64,000 nucleotides of DNA. Origin: Azadirachta indica (lineage: Eukaryota > Streptophyta > Magnoliopsida > Sapindales > Meliaceae). The notes under the pieces were generated by a model, which did no database searches, was not told the origin of the DNA, and saw only the letters and a program-made list of their open reading frames with translations. Shown one piece after another: positions 34,621-47,749 of this stretch. The stretch is from assembly GCA_022749755.1 (NCBI GenBank), contig CM040447.1:610290-674289 (forward strand), in the 5' to 3' direction. Position numbers and translations under genes: made by a program. Position 1 is the first letter of the stretch, and the number at the start of each line of letters is the position of its first letter.

Positions 34621-35460
34621 GATGACTACCAAAGGGAATTTTGTGCAGCCAGCCATCCCTCGCTTTGATGGTCACTATGACCATTGAAGCTCGTTGATGG
34701 AGAATTTCCTGTGATCTAAGGAATATTGGGGACTTGTAGAGACTGGCTATACTGAGCCAACGAGTGGATCGGTGCAGACAGAAGCACAACAAAAGCAACT
34801 AGATGAATTGAAGCTGAAAGATCTTAAAGTGAAAAATTATCTCTTTCAAGTCATAGATCAGACAATACTGGAGACTATTCTTGTGAAGGATACTTTTAAA
34901 CAAATTTGGGACTTTATAAAGAAGAAGTTTAAGGGTAGTGCTAGGGTCAAAAGGTCACATTTGTAAGCTCTTCGCAAAAAGTTTGAAACCCTAAAGATGA
35001 TGAATGGAGAAGGTGTCACTGAGTACTTTTCAAGAGTGTTGTCAGTGGCCAATAAGATAAAAACACATGAAAAACAAATGCAAGATGTCACAATGGTGAA
35101 GAAGATTCTTAGATCATTGAGTGAGAAGTTCAATTATATTGTTTGCTCAATCAAAGAGTCCAAAGATATCGATAAACTCTCTATTGATGAATTGTAGAGT
35201 TCTCTGATTGTTCATGAGCAAAAATTCTAACAATATACAGGAGCAGAACAAGCATTCAAGATAACCTCTAAAGACAAGTTTGGGACAAGAGGACGAGGTC
35301 AAGGTACATATAGAGGCAGAGGAAGAGAGAGAGGCCACCAACCCTATGCAAAGCAATAATGGAAGTTATAAGTGCCACAAGCTTGGACACTTTCAATCTG
35401 AATGTCTAAGTTGGGATAAGGAAGCTAACTGTGCTGGATAAGGAGAAGAAGAAGAAGAGA
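34621..35460 (+). pseudogene. Decayed gag of the 34-kb copia element
   Basis: Starts MTTKGNFVQPAIPRFDGHYD and continues in mostly one frame with stops. Landmarks include 'EYWGLVETGYTEP', 'QKQLDELKLKDLKVKNYLFQ', 'DTFKQIWDFIKKKFKGSARV', 'LRKKFETLKMMNGEGVTEYF' and 'KKILRSLSEKFNYIVCSIKE', which is the standard copia UBN2-type gag. After an RG-rich stretch, a frame change leads to the knuckle 'YKCHKLGHFQSEC', in which the first cysteine is lost (Ser). Confidence 0.85.
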
Positions 35461-35499
35461 TGTTGCTCATGTCATATGTGGAGATGAATAATGCTCAAA

Positions 35500-36070
35500 G
35501 GGGAGATGTTTGATTCCTAGACTCTAGATGTAGCAACTATATGTATGGTGACAAAAGCATGTTCTATGATCTAAATAAGGGTTTTAGGTAGAAGGTAAAG
35601 CTAGGAAATAACACCGGGATGGATGTGTTAGGAAAAGGCAATGTGAGATTGAAAGTAAGTGACTTTACACATTTTGTTAGTAAAGTATTTTTTGTGCTTG
35701 AACTAAAGAAAATTCTTTTGAGCATTGGTTAACTACATGAAAAAAGGTTAGCAGTTCTCATTCAACATGGAATGCTTAAGATTTATCATGCAAAAAAAGG
35801 ACTCATATTACAGATTGAGATGACAACAAACCGAATGTTTGTATTGCCACCAAAATCATTACCACAAAAGCCAGCTTGTCTCTACACTTCCACACAAGAT
35901 TTGGCACACTTATGGCACTATCATTATGGACGTTTGAGCTATAAAAGATTAAGGACTTTCCAGTTCAAGAAGATGGTGTATACGATACCTCAATTCAGGA
36001 CTCTAACAACAATGTGTGCTACCTGTATATTTGGAAAGCAACACAGAAATCCAATCCCAAAAAAAAAATA
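35500..36070 (+). pseudogene. Decayed protease and pre-integrase of the copia element
   Basis: The protease site reads LDSRCSNYMYGDKSMFYDLN, where the family has DSG: the flap-side glycine is replaced by arginine, though the Asp stays. 'KVKLGNNTGMDVLGKGNVRL' and 'LLSIG', stop, 'LHEKRLAVLIQHGMLKIYH' follow. The pre-integrase zinc-binding part then reads 'LWHYHYGRLSYKRLRTFQFK' and 'CATCIFGKQHRNP'. Confidence 0.8.
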
Positions 36071-36099
36071 ATTCGAGGGGCCACAGAGAAGCTCCAGCT

Positions 36100-37502
36100 T
36101 ATTTGATGTAGATCTCTGCAGACCAATTTCTCCCATCTCCAACAGTTAAAAAATGTACATTATATGCTTTATTGATAACTTTACTAGAAAAGCATGAACT
36201 TATTTTTTAGTAAAGAAATCTGAAGCATTAAGCATGTTCAAATGTTTTAAAAGTTGTGTTGAGAAAGAAGTGCGAGGATATATTAAATGTTTGAGAACAT
36301 ATCGAGGAAGAGAGTTTGCATCACTTGAATTCAATGAGTTTTGCACAGAGCATGGCATCAAAAAGCAATTGACTATATTATATACTTTACAGCAAAACGG
36401 AGTAGCCAAAAAGAAAAATCGAATAGTGATGAAAATGGTTTGGTGTATGCTTTCTGAAAGGAGGATTCCAAAGACTTTGTTGCTAAAGGTAGTAAACTGG
36501 ACAATACATGTTCTAAATCGAAGTGAAAGCAAACTTTCAGTTAAGCATTTTAGAGTTTTCGGATGTGTGGAATATATGCATGTTCTTGATGTAAGATGGA
36601 AAAAGCTAGATGCAAAGAGCTTTACTTGTGTATTATTGGGAACAAGTAAAGAGTCTAAGGCATATAGACTCTATGATCCAGTTGCAAAGAAGGTTGTAAT
36701 TAGCAAGGATGTAGTGTTTGAGGAAGACAAGTCTTGGAACTGGGATAGGAGTTATAAAGAGCATATAATGACTAATCTAGAATTGGATGATAAAGATAAT
36801 GAGGCAGTTAACGTAGAGAATAATGAAGCAATGAGTGGGGAAAATGTAGAAGTCACTGAAGAACCAGTTGTTAGTCCTCAAACTAGTCAGAATGGAGAAG
36901 AATCATCCAGTTATAATGAAGGAAGAAATATAAGGTCCCCGAGGTGGATGAGTGATTATGTAACTAGAGAAGGGCTTTCAGAGGAGTTGGAAGAAGAAAA
37001 TATAAATGTCAACTTGGCTCTATTGACTTCAACAGATTCAGTACATTTTGAAGAGGGTATAAAGCATAAGAAATGGAAGATAGCTATGGACATAGAGATA
37101 GAGGTTATAAAGAGCAACAATATATGGGAACTCACTGATCTTCTTATAAGTGTAAAGAAGATTTTATTGAAGTGGGTTTATAAGACCAAACTCAAAGAGA
37201 ATGCAGAAATAAATAACTTGAAGGCTTATTTAGTGGCAAAGGGATATATGCAACAACAAGGGATAGACTACACAGAAGTATTTGCACTGGTTGGGAGAAT
37301 GGACACAGGGAGAATAATTGTGGCTCTAGCAACTCAAAAAAGATGGATTCTCTATCAACTTAATGTCAAATATGCCTTCCTACATGGGGAACTTAATGAA
37401 GAAGTATATGTGGAGCAACCTGAGGGTTATGAGCTGAAGAATAGTCTTCAGAAAGTCTACAAGTTAAAGAAAGCCCTATATAGACTGAAACAAGCTCCAT
37501 GA
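36100..37502 (+). pseudogene. Copia integrase C-part and N-part of RT (422-codon open piece)
   Basis: The longest open piece, 36234-37502. It starts in the integrase core ('IKCLRTYRGREFASLEFNEF', 'HGIKKQLTILYTLQQNGVAK'). It passes through 'VKHFRVFGCVEYMHV' with a deletion of roughly 15 codons before VKHF, and an acidic linker, then enters RT ('NNIWELTDL', 'LKWVYKTKL', 'YLVAKGYMQQQGIDYTEVFA', 'NVKYAFLHGELNEEVYVEQP', 'KALYRLKQAP'). A single TGA at 37501 then interrupts RT. The frame upstream (36100-36233) has stops. Confidence 0.85.
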
Positions 37503-38570
37503 GCTTGGTTTAGTCGTATTGAAGCACATTTTATTAGTGAAGGATTTAAGAAGTGTTATAGTGAACATACTTTATTCATTAAAACAAATAAAGGAGGTAA
37601 GATTCTCAATGTTAGTTTATATGTTAATGATTTAATATTTACTGACAATGATGAAGTTATGTTTGCTAAGTTTAAGAATTCCATGCTGAGGAACTTTGAT
37701 ATGACTGATTTAGGGAGAATGAGGTTTTCTTTTGTTATAGACGTATTGCAGAGGTCAGATGGAATTTATATTTGTTTGAGGAAGTATGCTTTGGAAGTGT
37801 TGAAGAGGTTTAGGATAGAGAACAACAACTTGGTTCATAATACCATTGTTCCAGGTTGTAAATTTTTTACAGATGAAAATAGAGTTCATATTGATGAAAC
37901 TTTGTTTAAGCAAATAATGGGATGCATTATGTACTTAACAACTACGAGGCCGAATTTGATATTTGCAGTAAGTTTGATTAGTAGATATATGGCTAAACCA
38001 ACTGAGTTGCATTTGATGGCAACCAAAAGGATACTAAGGTACTTGAAAAGAACCATTGGACTTTTGAGTTTTCTACAAGAATCGAGGGTGCGAAGGTTTG
38101 ATTGGATATACAGATAGTAACTATGCAGCAGATCTAGAAGATAGGAAAAGCACATCAGGCTATGTCTTCACGTTGGGTTGCCTAATCCTCAAGAAAACAA
38201 CCTATAGTCACACTTTCAACCACTGAAGCAAAGTTCGTGGTTGCAGTTGCTTGTGCTAGCCAAGCTATTTGGATGAAGAGAATACTTAAGAAGCTAAGTC
38301 TGGAGGAAAGTAAGTGTCTTACAATTTGTTGTGATAATAGTTCCACAATTAAGTTGTCAAAAAATCTTGTGTGACATGGTCAAAGCAAGCACATTGATGT
38401 GCGCTTCCATTTTCTCTGTCATCTCACAAGAAAAAGGAACAGTTGAATTGGTTTATCGTGGAACACAAGATCAGTTGGTAGATGTGGTGACAAAGCCCCT
38501 CACATTGGATGCCTTTTAGAGGTTTCGAAGTCAATTGGGAGTTTGCCAAGTTCCTGAATTAAACTAGTTG
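37503..38570 (+). pseudogene. Copia RT C-part and RNase H
   Basis: Continues RT after the TGA: 'AWFSRIEAHFISEGFKKCYS', then the catalytic motif as YVND (37620-37631) instead of YVDD, a GAT to AAT change that should inactivate polymerisation. 'SMLRNFDMTDLGRMRFSFVI' and 'MYLTTTRPNLIFAVSLISRY' follow. RNase H is frameshifted near 38095: 'GYTDSNYAADLEDRKSTSGY', 'TEAKFVVAVACASQAIWMKR', then 'KHIDVRFHFL' and 'DVVTKPL'. It ends just before the polypurine tract AAGGGAAGGAA at 38588-38598. Confidence 0.88.
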
Positions 38571-38598
38571 TAGTCGAGAACTAGTTTAAGGGAAGGAA

Positions 38599-38817
38599 TG
38601 AAGAGAAAGTTTAGGAATTCAGTTAAGATTTCATATTCTGTTTCCTAATTTCTCTAGTTGCACTCATCACATTGAAGTAGCTATAAACGTGAGCTAGTTT
38701 TTCTCATTTTGTTTAGTTGTAAAAGGCTATTTATAAAGTCTAAGTCTATTCAATAAGTTAGAAAGTCATTCCCCAGAATTGTTAAGTATTCACTCTTTTG
38801 TATTTTGATTCTTAACA
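38599..38817 (+). repeat. 3' LTR of the 34-kb copia element
   Basis: TGAAGAGAAAGTTT to GATTCTTAACA, preceded by the polypurine tract at 38588-38598. Confidence 0.92.
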
Positions 38818-38824
38818 TATTGAT

Positions 38825-38850
38825 CACACACACACACACACACACACACA
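38825..38850. repeat. (CA)13 microsatellite
   Basis: Uninterrupted CA dinucleotides just beyond the copia target duplication. Confidence 0.97.
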
Positions 38851-38869
38851 CCTACGCATGTATTTTAGC

Positions 38870-40860
38870 ATCTCCAGTTGCTGCAAAAGAAGTCACCTTC
38901 TAGATTCAATAACACCACATTGCAACCAATTTTGCTTTTCAAACTTTGGTTTCATAGTGCCTGTTCCTGTAGTTGACTATGCATTCTTTCAGCAAATTCA
39001 TCTGGTACAAGCTCAGCTTCATCAGAGACTATCTCTTCCCTATCACAAGACAGTATGTATACTATTAGTGATAGACGAACTAGATTCTAGATCCCCTGTA
39101 TTAGATAAAATTTTCTTTTAAAGAATCAAAACCCACTACTAATTGCAAACATAAGGTTCACCTGTCAACAAAAGCCAGAAGAAACAGAGGCTAAAAAGAT
39201 GGATAAAAGCACATCTCAAACTAAAGTAACACAGATGCTAAAACATCCAAAAAAAGCAAAAGTACATGTCAAGCATGCGCATCACTTGCAAGAAAGGAAT
39301 TCTACCTTGTTACCAAGACAATTTATATTGATCTAAATAGAAGGCTAAATCAACTACAAAATCTTATATTGATGTTGTCGAAGGATTATAGCAAATTCCA
39401 CCAATTTAAAGAGAAAAATTGGCTTTTAAAATATTCATATTTTATTTAGTCATGCAAAGCATTTAAACTGTCAACACCGAGTGGGCACCAGGATTTGTAT
39501 TAAATAACTTCAAATGCAACCAAATTATCTAACACTTTTGATTCTACAACTCATTTGACATTAGCCCCACTTGATTCTTCCCCTTTTTTTTTTTTTTTTT
39601 TTTTTTTTTTGCTATTTCGATTTTAAAATTTTCAGTACACATCATACAAAATAGAACCCTCATTGAAATCTGTAAAATTTAGTCTATATAAGTCATTGAC
39701 ATGAAAATATATAGAATAAAGTTGAAATGGATAATTATAATATAATATGAAAATGCACACGTTGCACCATTTGGCAGAAATTGGCATGCATTAGACTAAT
39801 GAATTAAAAATTGAGGGAAAAAAAGGGAAAAACAATATAAAAATTGACAGTCTTTATGTTATGCCAGAGCAAGCAAGCATTAAAACTCTCAAGTGAACTT
39901 CACTGTTTCAGCAGGACATCATCCAAGATATCAAAATTCATGTTATGACATCATCCAAGATCTACAGTAGCAACTAGAATATCATTCAGAAATTGCAAAA
40001 TCATTTTCAGTCATACGTCCAAGCAATGTAAGTTGGGAAAAAAGAAAAACCTGAATATCTGCCTTCCCAAAGTCTTTGTTCACCAGAGTTTCCAACTGAA
40101 ACATAAAACCACAGATAATTATCAAGATTAAGAACATATTTAGTACTAATAAGAACAAAGCTAAAGAACAAGTCCACAAACACTTAACAGGCAAATTTAA
40201 ATTAAAGGAAACTTATACAATTAGATTCATCAAAATAATTAAACGAAATTTTCAAGAGAAAGCCATTTCAATCGCAAGAATATCACATTGTGAATTTATT
40301 TCACCATTAATTTGTTTAATTAATCCCCAAAAAAATATCATGATAAAATTATTCAATATTGAGCTGATATTAAAACATACTTCGCCAATCTCGCCGTTTG
40401 AAAATATTTAGAATTCTTAAAAATCGAGGAAAATCTTGAGAACTAGACCTAAATGCAGCGTTTAAGCCCTTATTAGCTAATATTTTCTGCGAAAATCTTG
40501 AGAAATAGACCTAAATAGAACTATGGCAGAAACGGAAAGGTGAAAATTGTGAGAAATTCAATTCGAGTGCAAAGAATTATCGAATTGAACTGCAAATACC
40601 TTTTCAGACTTCTTCAATTAAGGATTAATTTCAAATAAAATAGAATAATTAGAGAAAAGAGTGGTCACTTCAAAGACATCAGATAAAAATGGAATGATAC
40701 AGAGAAAAAAGTGATGAATAGTAGAGATTACCTTATCCCGCTAAAAATACGACAGATGAAAGGGACGACGGCAACCCAGGCAGCGACGGATAGAAGAGAC
40801 GACGGCAACCCAGGCGGCGACGACAAGCTGCTAACGCAGATCCGGAAGCTAATGGACTTG
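38870..40860 (-). pseudogene. Remnant of a spliced gene (unidentified)
   Basis: Several exon-like pieces lie in order on the minus strand. A GC-rich leader at about 40733-40860 ends in GATAAG followed by GTAATC, a plausible donor. A 45-bp piece (40051-40095) is bounded by 'tttatgtttcag' and 'gtttttctttt' and encodes LETLVNKDFGKADIQ. A piece near 38965-39055 reads EEIVSDEAELVPDEFAERMH then SQLQEQAL before a stop. Between them is intron-like sequence with a 27-base poly-T (39584-39610). The pieces do not add up to a full coding frame that I can defend, and I do not recognise the protein. It may be the 5' portion of a decayed gene or a gene with very short exons. Confidence 0.35.
40750..40822. 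repeat. 37-bp direct duplication in the GC-rich leader
   Basis: GACGACGGCAACCCAGGC occurs twice (about 40765 and 40799), each followed by GCGACG after one or two variable bases. It is the most GC-rich spot of the area and gives two spurious short frames. Confidence 0.75.
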
Positions 40861-40920
40861 CAAGAACATAAAATTACATTGATTTTTTTAAATAACATTT
40901 TGGTCCCCAACATTGTCTAA

Positions 40921-42584
40921 CTAATAAAATTGGCTGTACTTTTATATACTTAAAACATTTTAATCCAGATTATTCAGGGACTAATGTATCCTTTCTAAGC
41001 AAATAATGATTTTTATTTTAAAATTAATTAAGATTATAAATTATTGATGTTTAACAAAAGAGAAGTTTTTCCATATTTTTACATGATATATAATGTTTTA
41101 TAAATTATTAAAATTCTTTCAATTCATGATATACCAAAAAAAATATTTTCTTTTTCTTTGAATTTTTCTAAAGTTCAATGATTGTAAAATGTTATGAAAA
41201 ACAATTAGGGTTCAATGTATATAATTGATATTAAATAAATAAGAAGAGCAATACTATTTTAATTATTTGGTTAAATTGTACATAATAAGAAATATATGAT
41301 ATTTTTGTAATAAATTTTTTGTCCGTAGATTGAGACAAATATTAATTTTTTTAAAAACAAGTGGGTTAAAATTATATGCAATTTTTTCGTTATGGTAGTG
41401 TTTTAATTATTATCATTTTTAGCATGCTTTATCATGGGAAGTCAAGATTATCGTACATATCTATCATTACATTAAGTAGTTATTTTATTTATTTTTTAGT
41501 GATATCAATAGTCCGACCAACTTTGCTGTTTCTTCTAATCTCAAAAACTTTGTGCTCGAACTTTATATGAAATGGATGGACTTCTAATTCATCCCCACGA
41601 AATTTATATATATATATATATATTATGAGTTTTATGACATGTCTATCAAGTTTTAAGTTGTAAATTATTTTATTATTATTGGATTCATTTGCCGATGGAT
41701 AAGTAAATTTTTATTTACAATATTAAAATAGTGACATAATATCACAATGTACATGAGCCTCCGAGGTGAGGATGGATTTGGATCTAGTATTGATCTTTTG
41801 TATGTTACATTTTCAAGAATCTATTGACATGACATGATTTAAGATAAAAAGCTGAGATAGTCTTTTAAAAAATTTATTAAGTAATTTTTAAATTATTTTT
41901 TTACTTCTTAATATAGTAAATTGTGTTGATTAATTAGTAAAATTTTTCAAAATATAATTTTAATCTTTATTTTAAATCATGCCATATGTAAATGAATTCT
42001 TGAAAGTTAATAATAAAAAAGATTAAAATTGTACCCGAATTCAGCGAAGATAAGAAAAATTTCAAAAAATGGTGAATCACAATCAAAGAATCACATTAAT
42101 GTAACCAAAGATAGCAAAACCATCTCTACAACTAAAATTGCCTCCATTAATCAAGAATAAAAATCTTTTGGAGTCCAATTTGATATAGGATGAGGGCATA
42201 ATATTTCAAATCAAAGTTATTTCTAGTTTTCCACAAGCCAACGAAATCCACAAATTAAAGTTTATTAAAGTTTATTAAAGTTAAGTCGTCCACCAATAAC
42301 CTAATAGGGAGTTTTATCTTTTTTCTCATACAAGTTAGTGGTGTTTGAATCAAATACTTATAATAAAATATTTTATTGAATGACAGTAGAAAGTTAATTT
42401 TGGTAATAATTATAATAAAATTAGAGTTTATAAAAATATAAAATATAATGTTTTTTTTATAACAACGTTACAACAAGAATTTTGTACATTACACTGAACA
42501 ATTTGATAGCCTACTTTTAAACGTAATCATTTCCTTATAAAATATTATATTGTCATAACGTAGATCTCAATTATAAAATAAGCA
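40921..42584. other. AT-rich intergenic DNA
   Basis: No gene recognised. Short hydrophobic frames (41376-41570) are AT-rich noise. There is a (TA)n run at about 41606-41622. Confidence 0.45.
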
Positions 42585-43008
42585 TGAAAGCAAAATAAAA
42601 AATAAGAACGTACCTTTAAATATAATTGATCAAGTATTTTTTTTTAAATTCAAATTCACATCAAAGTGTCTTTTACTCTATTCCTCTTTATAAACTATTT
42701 ATGATGAAAAATACTTTAAAAACTAATATTGCAGGCTTGTTACCCCTTTTATAATAAAATATTTCATAACTTTAAATAACTTTTCTTCTCCTCACTTCCA
42801 TCCATCATTAAAGTGACTTTAAAGTGTTTTCTACTAATCATAAAATGAGGAAGTAGTTAATTAAAATTGTCTTCCATTATCTTTAAAATAAAGAAATGCT
42901 TCATTAAAAAGAGATCAAAGAGATTCTACCAACCCTTATTAATTTATTTTAATTAATATAATTTTTTGTCGTTAACATGTGAACCATATAATATAAAAAA
43001 TTCTTACG
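42585..43008 (-). repeat. 3' LTR of the non-coding element
   Basis: Aligns with 45364-45798 from AAAGCAAAATAAAAAATAAG to ATATAAAAAATTCTTACG. Confidence 0.78.
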
Positions 43009-45346
43009 TTCTCTCATTTGGATCACATGTTAAATGAAATATCCATAAATATTAATTAATAACTTGATATGATTTTTAAATCTTAAATTATCTATATATC
43101 AAATGGTAGTAATACCTTAAGAAAATATCAATACATGAATCATGGGATTCATGTCTCTATTAAAGCAAAAACATTTTCTTCCGTGTATTACTTATAAGAT
43201 ATTTTCTATTGAATATTTTCATCTATATGAGCAAACTATAAAAAGTTATTTAGGGTCCAACTTAAATAGTTTCAAAAGACTTTCAAATTCTTTATATGCA
43301 CAAATATAAGCTTATACTTTATTGTAATTATAAAAGTAACATGGAAGCCTAAAGATACATCAAAAGAGTAAATCTAATAAATTAAGTCAATAAGATTCAT
43401 ATGATCCACATGATCAATATAGCTAGCAAATTAATCTTTAGTTATGGGATCCACTAAAATGAGCTCTATTCTTATATATTCATTTATTATTCTCAAAATA
43501 ACCTTTTAAAAATAAAAACTTTATGTCGATATTCTTACTATGGCTTCATCCTTTATTTTTCATACAGAATAAAACTTTATTGAAATAGGCATGATAAGTT
43601 GTTCACATGGTCTTTCTTCTTAAATCAACAACTTATAGACTATAAATTATATTGCTTGCAATATAATTTTATAGCAAATAAATTTTATCTTCTGAGATAA
43701 TCTCTCTTAGTAAATCATTTTTAGGTACATGTCTTTTAAAAAAATAACTAGAAAGCTCTTTTAGATTTGGTTATGAGCCCTTATGTCAATAAATGACATC
43801 ACCCACATATTTTATTTAAAGTTTTAGAAAAGATTATTTTGTCTTGTATGATAAAACCAAAATCAATATTCGCAAGCAAAATTATAGACCTTATATAAAT
43901 TGATAATTATATGCTTCCACTAACCTTAAGGTATACACATTAATCTACAATGCCCTGAAAAAATTACATTGTAGGACTTTAGATATCAATAAATGGATTT
44001 TAGTCTAATCTTTAAAGCTTGCAAAACTCTATAGTTTTTCTTTTCCTTGTAAAATCCTTTATGCTATTAAATTTTTCTTTATAGCAAACTTGATTCATGG
44101 GAGAATAACTTTAGCCATAAGAAAACCTTAAATTTTAAATTAACCAATGTTAATTTAATAGTAAATTCTAACCCTTATGTGGGTAAGGGTTGCAAAACGC
44201 ATTAAATTTACTAAAAGACTTTTTATTGTTATAAATCTGTAATAATAAGACTAACAAGTATATATACCCATAAGAAAATCCTTACTTGTGGCGTTAAGAA
44301 TTTTCTTATTTTAATGCACAAGTTACAATATTATTTCAAATTAAATCATTAAAATAATTATTTCACTTTGGGGCTAAATAATTATTTAATGAATTAATTA
44401 AAATTTTCTTTAATTTCATACATTGTGAAAACATATGTCTATACAATATTGTATACTTTATGAATATCATCATATCTTAAAATGTTGTGACTACTTTTAA
44501 GATACAATAATATTTTAAAACTTGAATGATATCAAGTAAACAAATCAGATGGTATATACAAACATTATCACAAAAGTAAAATAGTTTAAAACTTTAGAAT
44601 AGTGTAGAACTTTAAATGACATAAATATATCCTTAAGCACATAAAACCTTAAACAATTGATATAATTTGATTAACTTTATTAATATGACAAAACCATACC
44701 ACAAAATTCATATATACTTGATGAGAATTAATGTATTCTATCGATCACTTTAATCCCTTCATAATCAAAATAGTAGGGCATATTAATCACACAATATTAC
44801 ACAAATTTGATATAAATAATAATCAAAATATAAAACTTGAAGAAGTGCAATACTTAATTATAAAAAAATATCATTTCTTAAGTAGAGACTTTAAAAATAT
44901 GTTTCTTGTCAAATCCTTCAAAATTAAATTGAGGACAAAATTGGTAAAAACCCAAATAAAAACAAGAAATATTCTTCTTAATGCAATTAGACTTTAAAAA
45001 ATAAATTATTAAATTTTTAAGCAATTAAACTATCATACATAAATAAACATATTTATGCTATCTTCCTTATAATAATAAATCCTTAAACAAATTCATATAA
45101 ATACATATCACAATATGTATAACACTTACATGAATTAAAGAGAGTGCATATATAATCAATCTTTTGAAAATAGCCATATATATAAACAAAAGTAAAACAG
45201 TATATGCACAATTTTTTATGTGTATTGAAAATGGAAATCATATTATGTGTGACAAAATTGTCAATGATTATCAAACACAATAAAACATATATATTATTAA
45301 AAACTAATTTCAATATAAATAATATTGATCAATATGGTTTGAAGAA

Positions 45347-45359
45347 GGCTCCGATACCA
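45347..45359 (-). other. Primer binding site of the non-coding element
   Basis: Minus strand TGGTATCGGAGCC, four bases from the LTR. Confidence 0.75.
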
Positions 45360-45363
45360 CTAC

Positions 45364-45798
45364 TAAAAGTAAAATAGAAAATAAGATCATACCTTCAAAT
45401 ATAATGGATTAAGTATTTTGGTTTTAATTTAAATTCACATCAAGGTGTTTCTAGCCTATTCCTCTTTATACCGTCTTTATGATAAAAAATACTTTAAAAA
45501 ATAAGATTGTAAGCTTGTTTAGGCTAGGCTAGGGACCCCTTTTATAAGAAAATATTTCATAACTTCAAACAACTTTTCTTCTCCTTACTTTCATCTATCA
45601 TTGAAATGACCTTAAAGTGCTCTTCACTAACCATAAAAATAAGGAAGTGGCTAATTAAAAATTGTCTCCCGTTAAAATAAAGAAATGCTTCATTAAAAAG
45701 AGACATAAAGAGACCACCACTAACCCTTGTTAATGTACTTTAGCTAATATAATTATTATCATTAACATGTGAACCATATAATATAAAAAATTCTTACA
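45364..45798 (-). repeat. 5' LTR of the non-coding element
   Basis: Contains an extra 'taggctaggctagg' not present in its partner; otherwise collinear. Confidence 0.78.
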
Positions 45799-45973
45799 AA
45801 CGAAACCTAAAATTTTCTTTTCTTTTGCCAGAAATAAATTTAAAAATTTATAATATTAAACTGTTTAGAGTGTTTCCATGGCAATCCCTAAAGGACTTCT
45901 TTATTTCTTCAATATATATATATATATATATTATTATCTTTTTGACATTTGTTGCAAGTTTTAAACCTATGTC

Positions 45974-47700
45974 TATTAAAAAATTTTATCGAATAAATAG
46001 CGAAAAATTAAGTCAAGAGAGTTACAAAATTTATATGAGTATATGGTTTTGATAAAAATAAAAAGAAGGAATAGAACAGATACCTTTTGATGTTTTTAAA
46101 ATATTTTTATTGTAGGTTTTCTTTCACCAACGAATTCCAAATCAACTCTCCAGTAATTGCCGTAGATAGAAAAGTGGGCTTCTTTTGTAATGCAATGGTG
46201 ATTTAGAGAAAATTGGTTTTTTTTTGTAATACACGTTAAAAAAAAACTCTTTTTTATTTATTGGTACGGGTTTCCACCCCTTTTTTTTTTATATCACTTC
46301 TATTTTAATTAAAACAATTTTAATTATAATAGAATTAAATTAATTTAATTAATTAAATATGTAAGACAACTCTTAATAGAAGTAATATTTTAATTAAAAC
46401 AATTTCAATTAAAATCAAATTAATTAGTCAATAACATTTATTAATTAATTAAATTTTATATAACAACTTCTAATTGAAGTGAAATTCTAATTAATTCAAA
46501 ATTAATATTTAAAAGAAATGATAAAGAGGATAAATATGTTTATGAGAATTTATCCATTTAATTTCTCAAATTAAATTATGTGGATATTAATGAAAGATAT
46601 TTACCTTAAAATATCTTATTAATTAATTAATTAAATCCAAATTTAAACAAAACTATTTTCTGCACATACAAAAATTTAGTGTAATAATTTTGTCCATTGT
46701 ATTATTTACTGCACTGATCTAAGAGGTGATATTGGAAACCTATGGACCTACAATTTCAAGCTTCAATAAATTTAGATTATTAATTAAACTCTTTAATTAA
46801 TTAATTCAATTTATTAATTTTAATATTATTCCACTCAAAATCTAGAATTGAATTCTTAAAATTATAAATATAGTTTACTCAAAAAACTTTGAACAGTCTA
46901 TTGATATAATAACTGTATGTAATTCAACCCTCCATAAACAGTCTATAACTAGAATTAGGTCAATTTTCTATTTTACCGCTCTAATTACATCTTTATCCTT
47001 AAATTTCATTAATTTTTCATTGAACAGTTAATTTATAAACCAATCATAAATAAAGCACTCAAACTGTTCAATTTCAAGATTAACATTTAAGCGAACCATC
47101 TTTTTGACTTTCAATAGTAAGGAATAGATTATATATTTGTATGTCACATTCTCAGCTATTTATCCTAATAAATTTCCAAGATACGAGTGTTGAGTTTGTG
47201 TTAGAACAAACCTTAACAAGTAATTTAAAAGATTCAATAACATAAATAGGAGTTTATGACTACTCAAGATTAAGATTGATCTGCATATGATCATCTATTG
47301 ACATTGTTTGAATTCTCAATTAGTAACGAAACTTATACAAGAATTCAAATTATGTCTGGTCTAGTTCTATATAATTATATTATATAAAGTGTCTTACCAT
47401 AATGTCACTGCATTGATAATTCAAATAAAACTATCACATTCTTAATGCTAGTGGAATGAACTAGTAATATTTAATTAAAGAACTCAACTTTAATTAATTT
47501 ATTACAGATTATTTCAGTTTATTATCTATAATCTCAATTCTCTTGTATTTATAACACTTATATATACAAGAGTATAGTTACATAAATAAATTAGGATTTT
47601 TATGATATTAAATATAAACATAATTAAGTATAAAGAAATGTTAATTTTATTTATTCCAAAAATATACAAATTTCATGCTTTTAGGGCATTATCCCTAACA
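45974..47700 (-). repeat. 3' LTR of the 46-55 kb copia element
   Basis: 1727 bp. On the minus strand it begins TGTTAGGGATAATGCCCTAA right after the polypurine tract. About 56 bp longer than the 5' LTR because of scattered indels, including a segment near 47230-47310 that is missing from the partner. Confidence 0.92.
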
Positions 47701-47711
47701 ATCTCCCACTT
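47701..47711 (-). other. Polypurine tract of the 46-55 kb copia element
   Basis: Minus strand AAGTGGGAGAT immediately before the 3' LTR. Confidence 0.8.
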
Positions 47712-47749
47712 GCTCTAAAGCAGATGAGACATGTCTCTTAATCCCATGC

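Larger units (their letters stand above)
34327..38817 (+). mobile_element. Ty1/copia LTR retrotransposon (4.49 kb)
   Basis: Two 219-bp LTRs (34327-34545 and 38599-38817) bound a copia gag-pol in the order gag, protease, integrase, RT, RNase H. Flanks are CATTG (34322-34326) and TATTG (38818-38822), a 5-bp target duplication with one change. LTRs differ at about 19 positions by my count (around 9%). Several stops and frameshifts and a deletion in the integrase region make it non-autonomous. Confidence 0.93.
42585..45798 (-). mobile_element. Non-coding LTR retrotransposon (LARD-like or eroded)
   Basis: Direct repeats of 424 bp (42585-43008) and 435 bp (45364-45798) flank about 2.35 kb without any recognisable gag or pol. 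The primer site lies beside the right repeat and reads TGGTATCGGAGCC on the minus strand (45347-45359), one base off the tRNA-iMet complement, so the element points leftward. Candidate flanks (AAGCA at 42580-42584, AACGA at 45799-45803) do not match well. It could be a large-derivative element mobilised in trans or an old element whose coding part has eroded. Confidence 0.75.
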
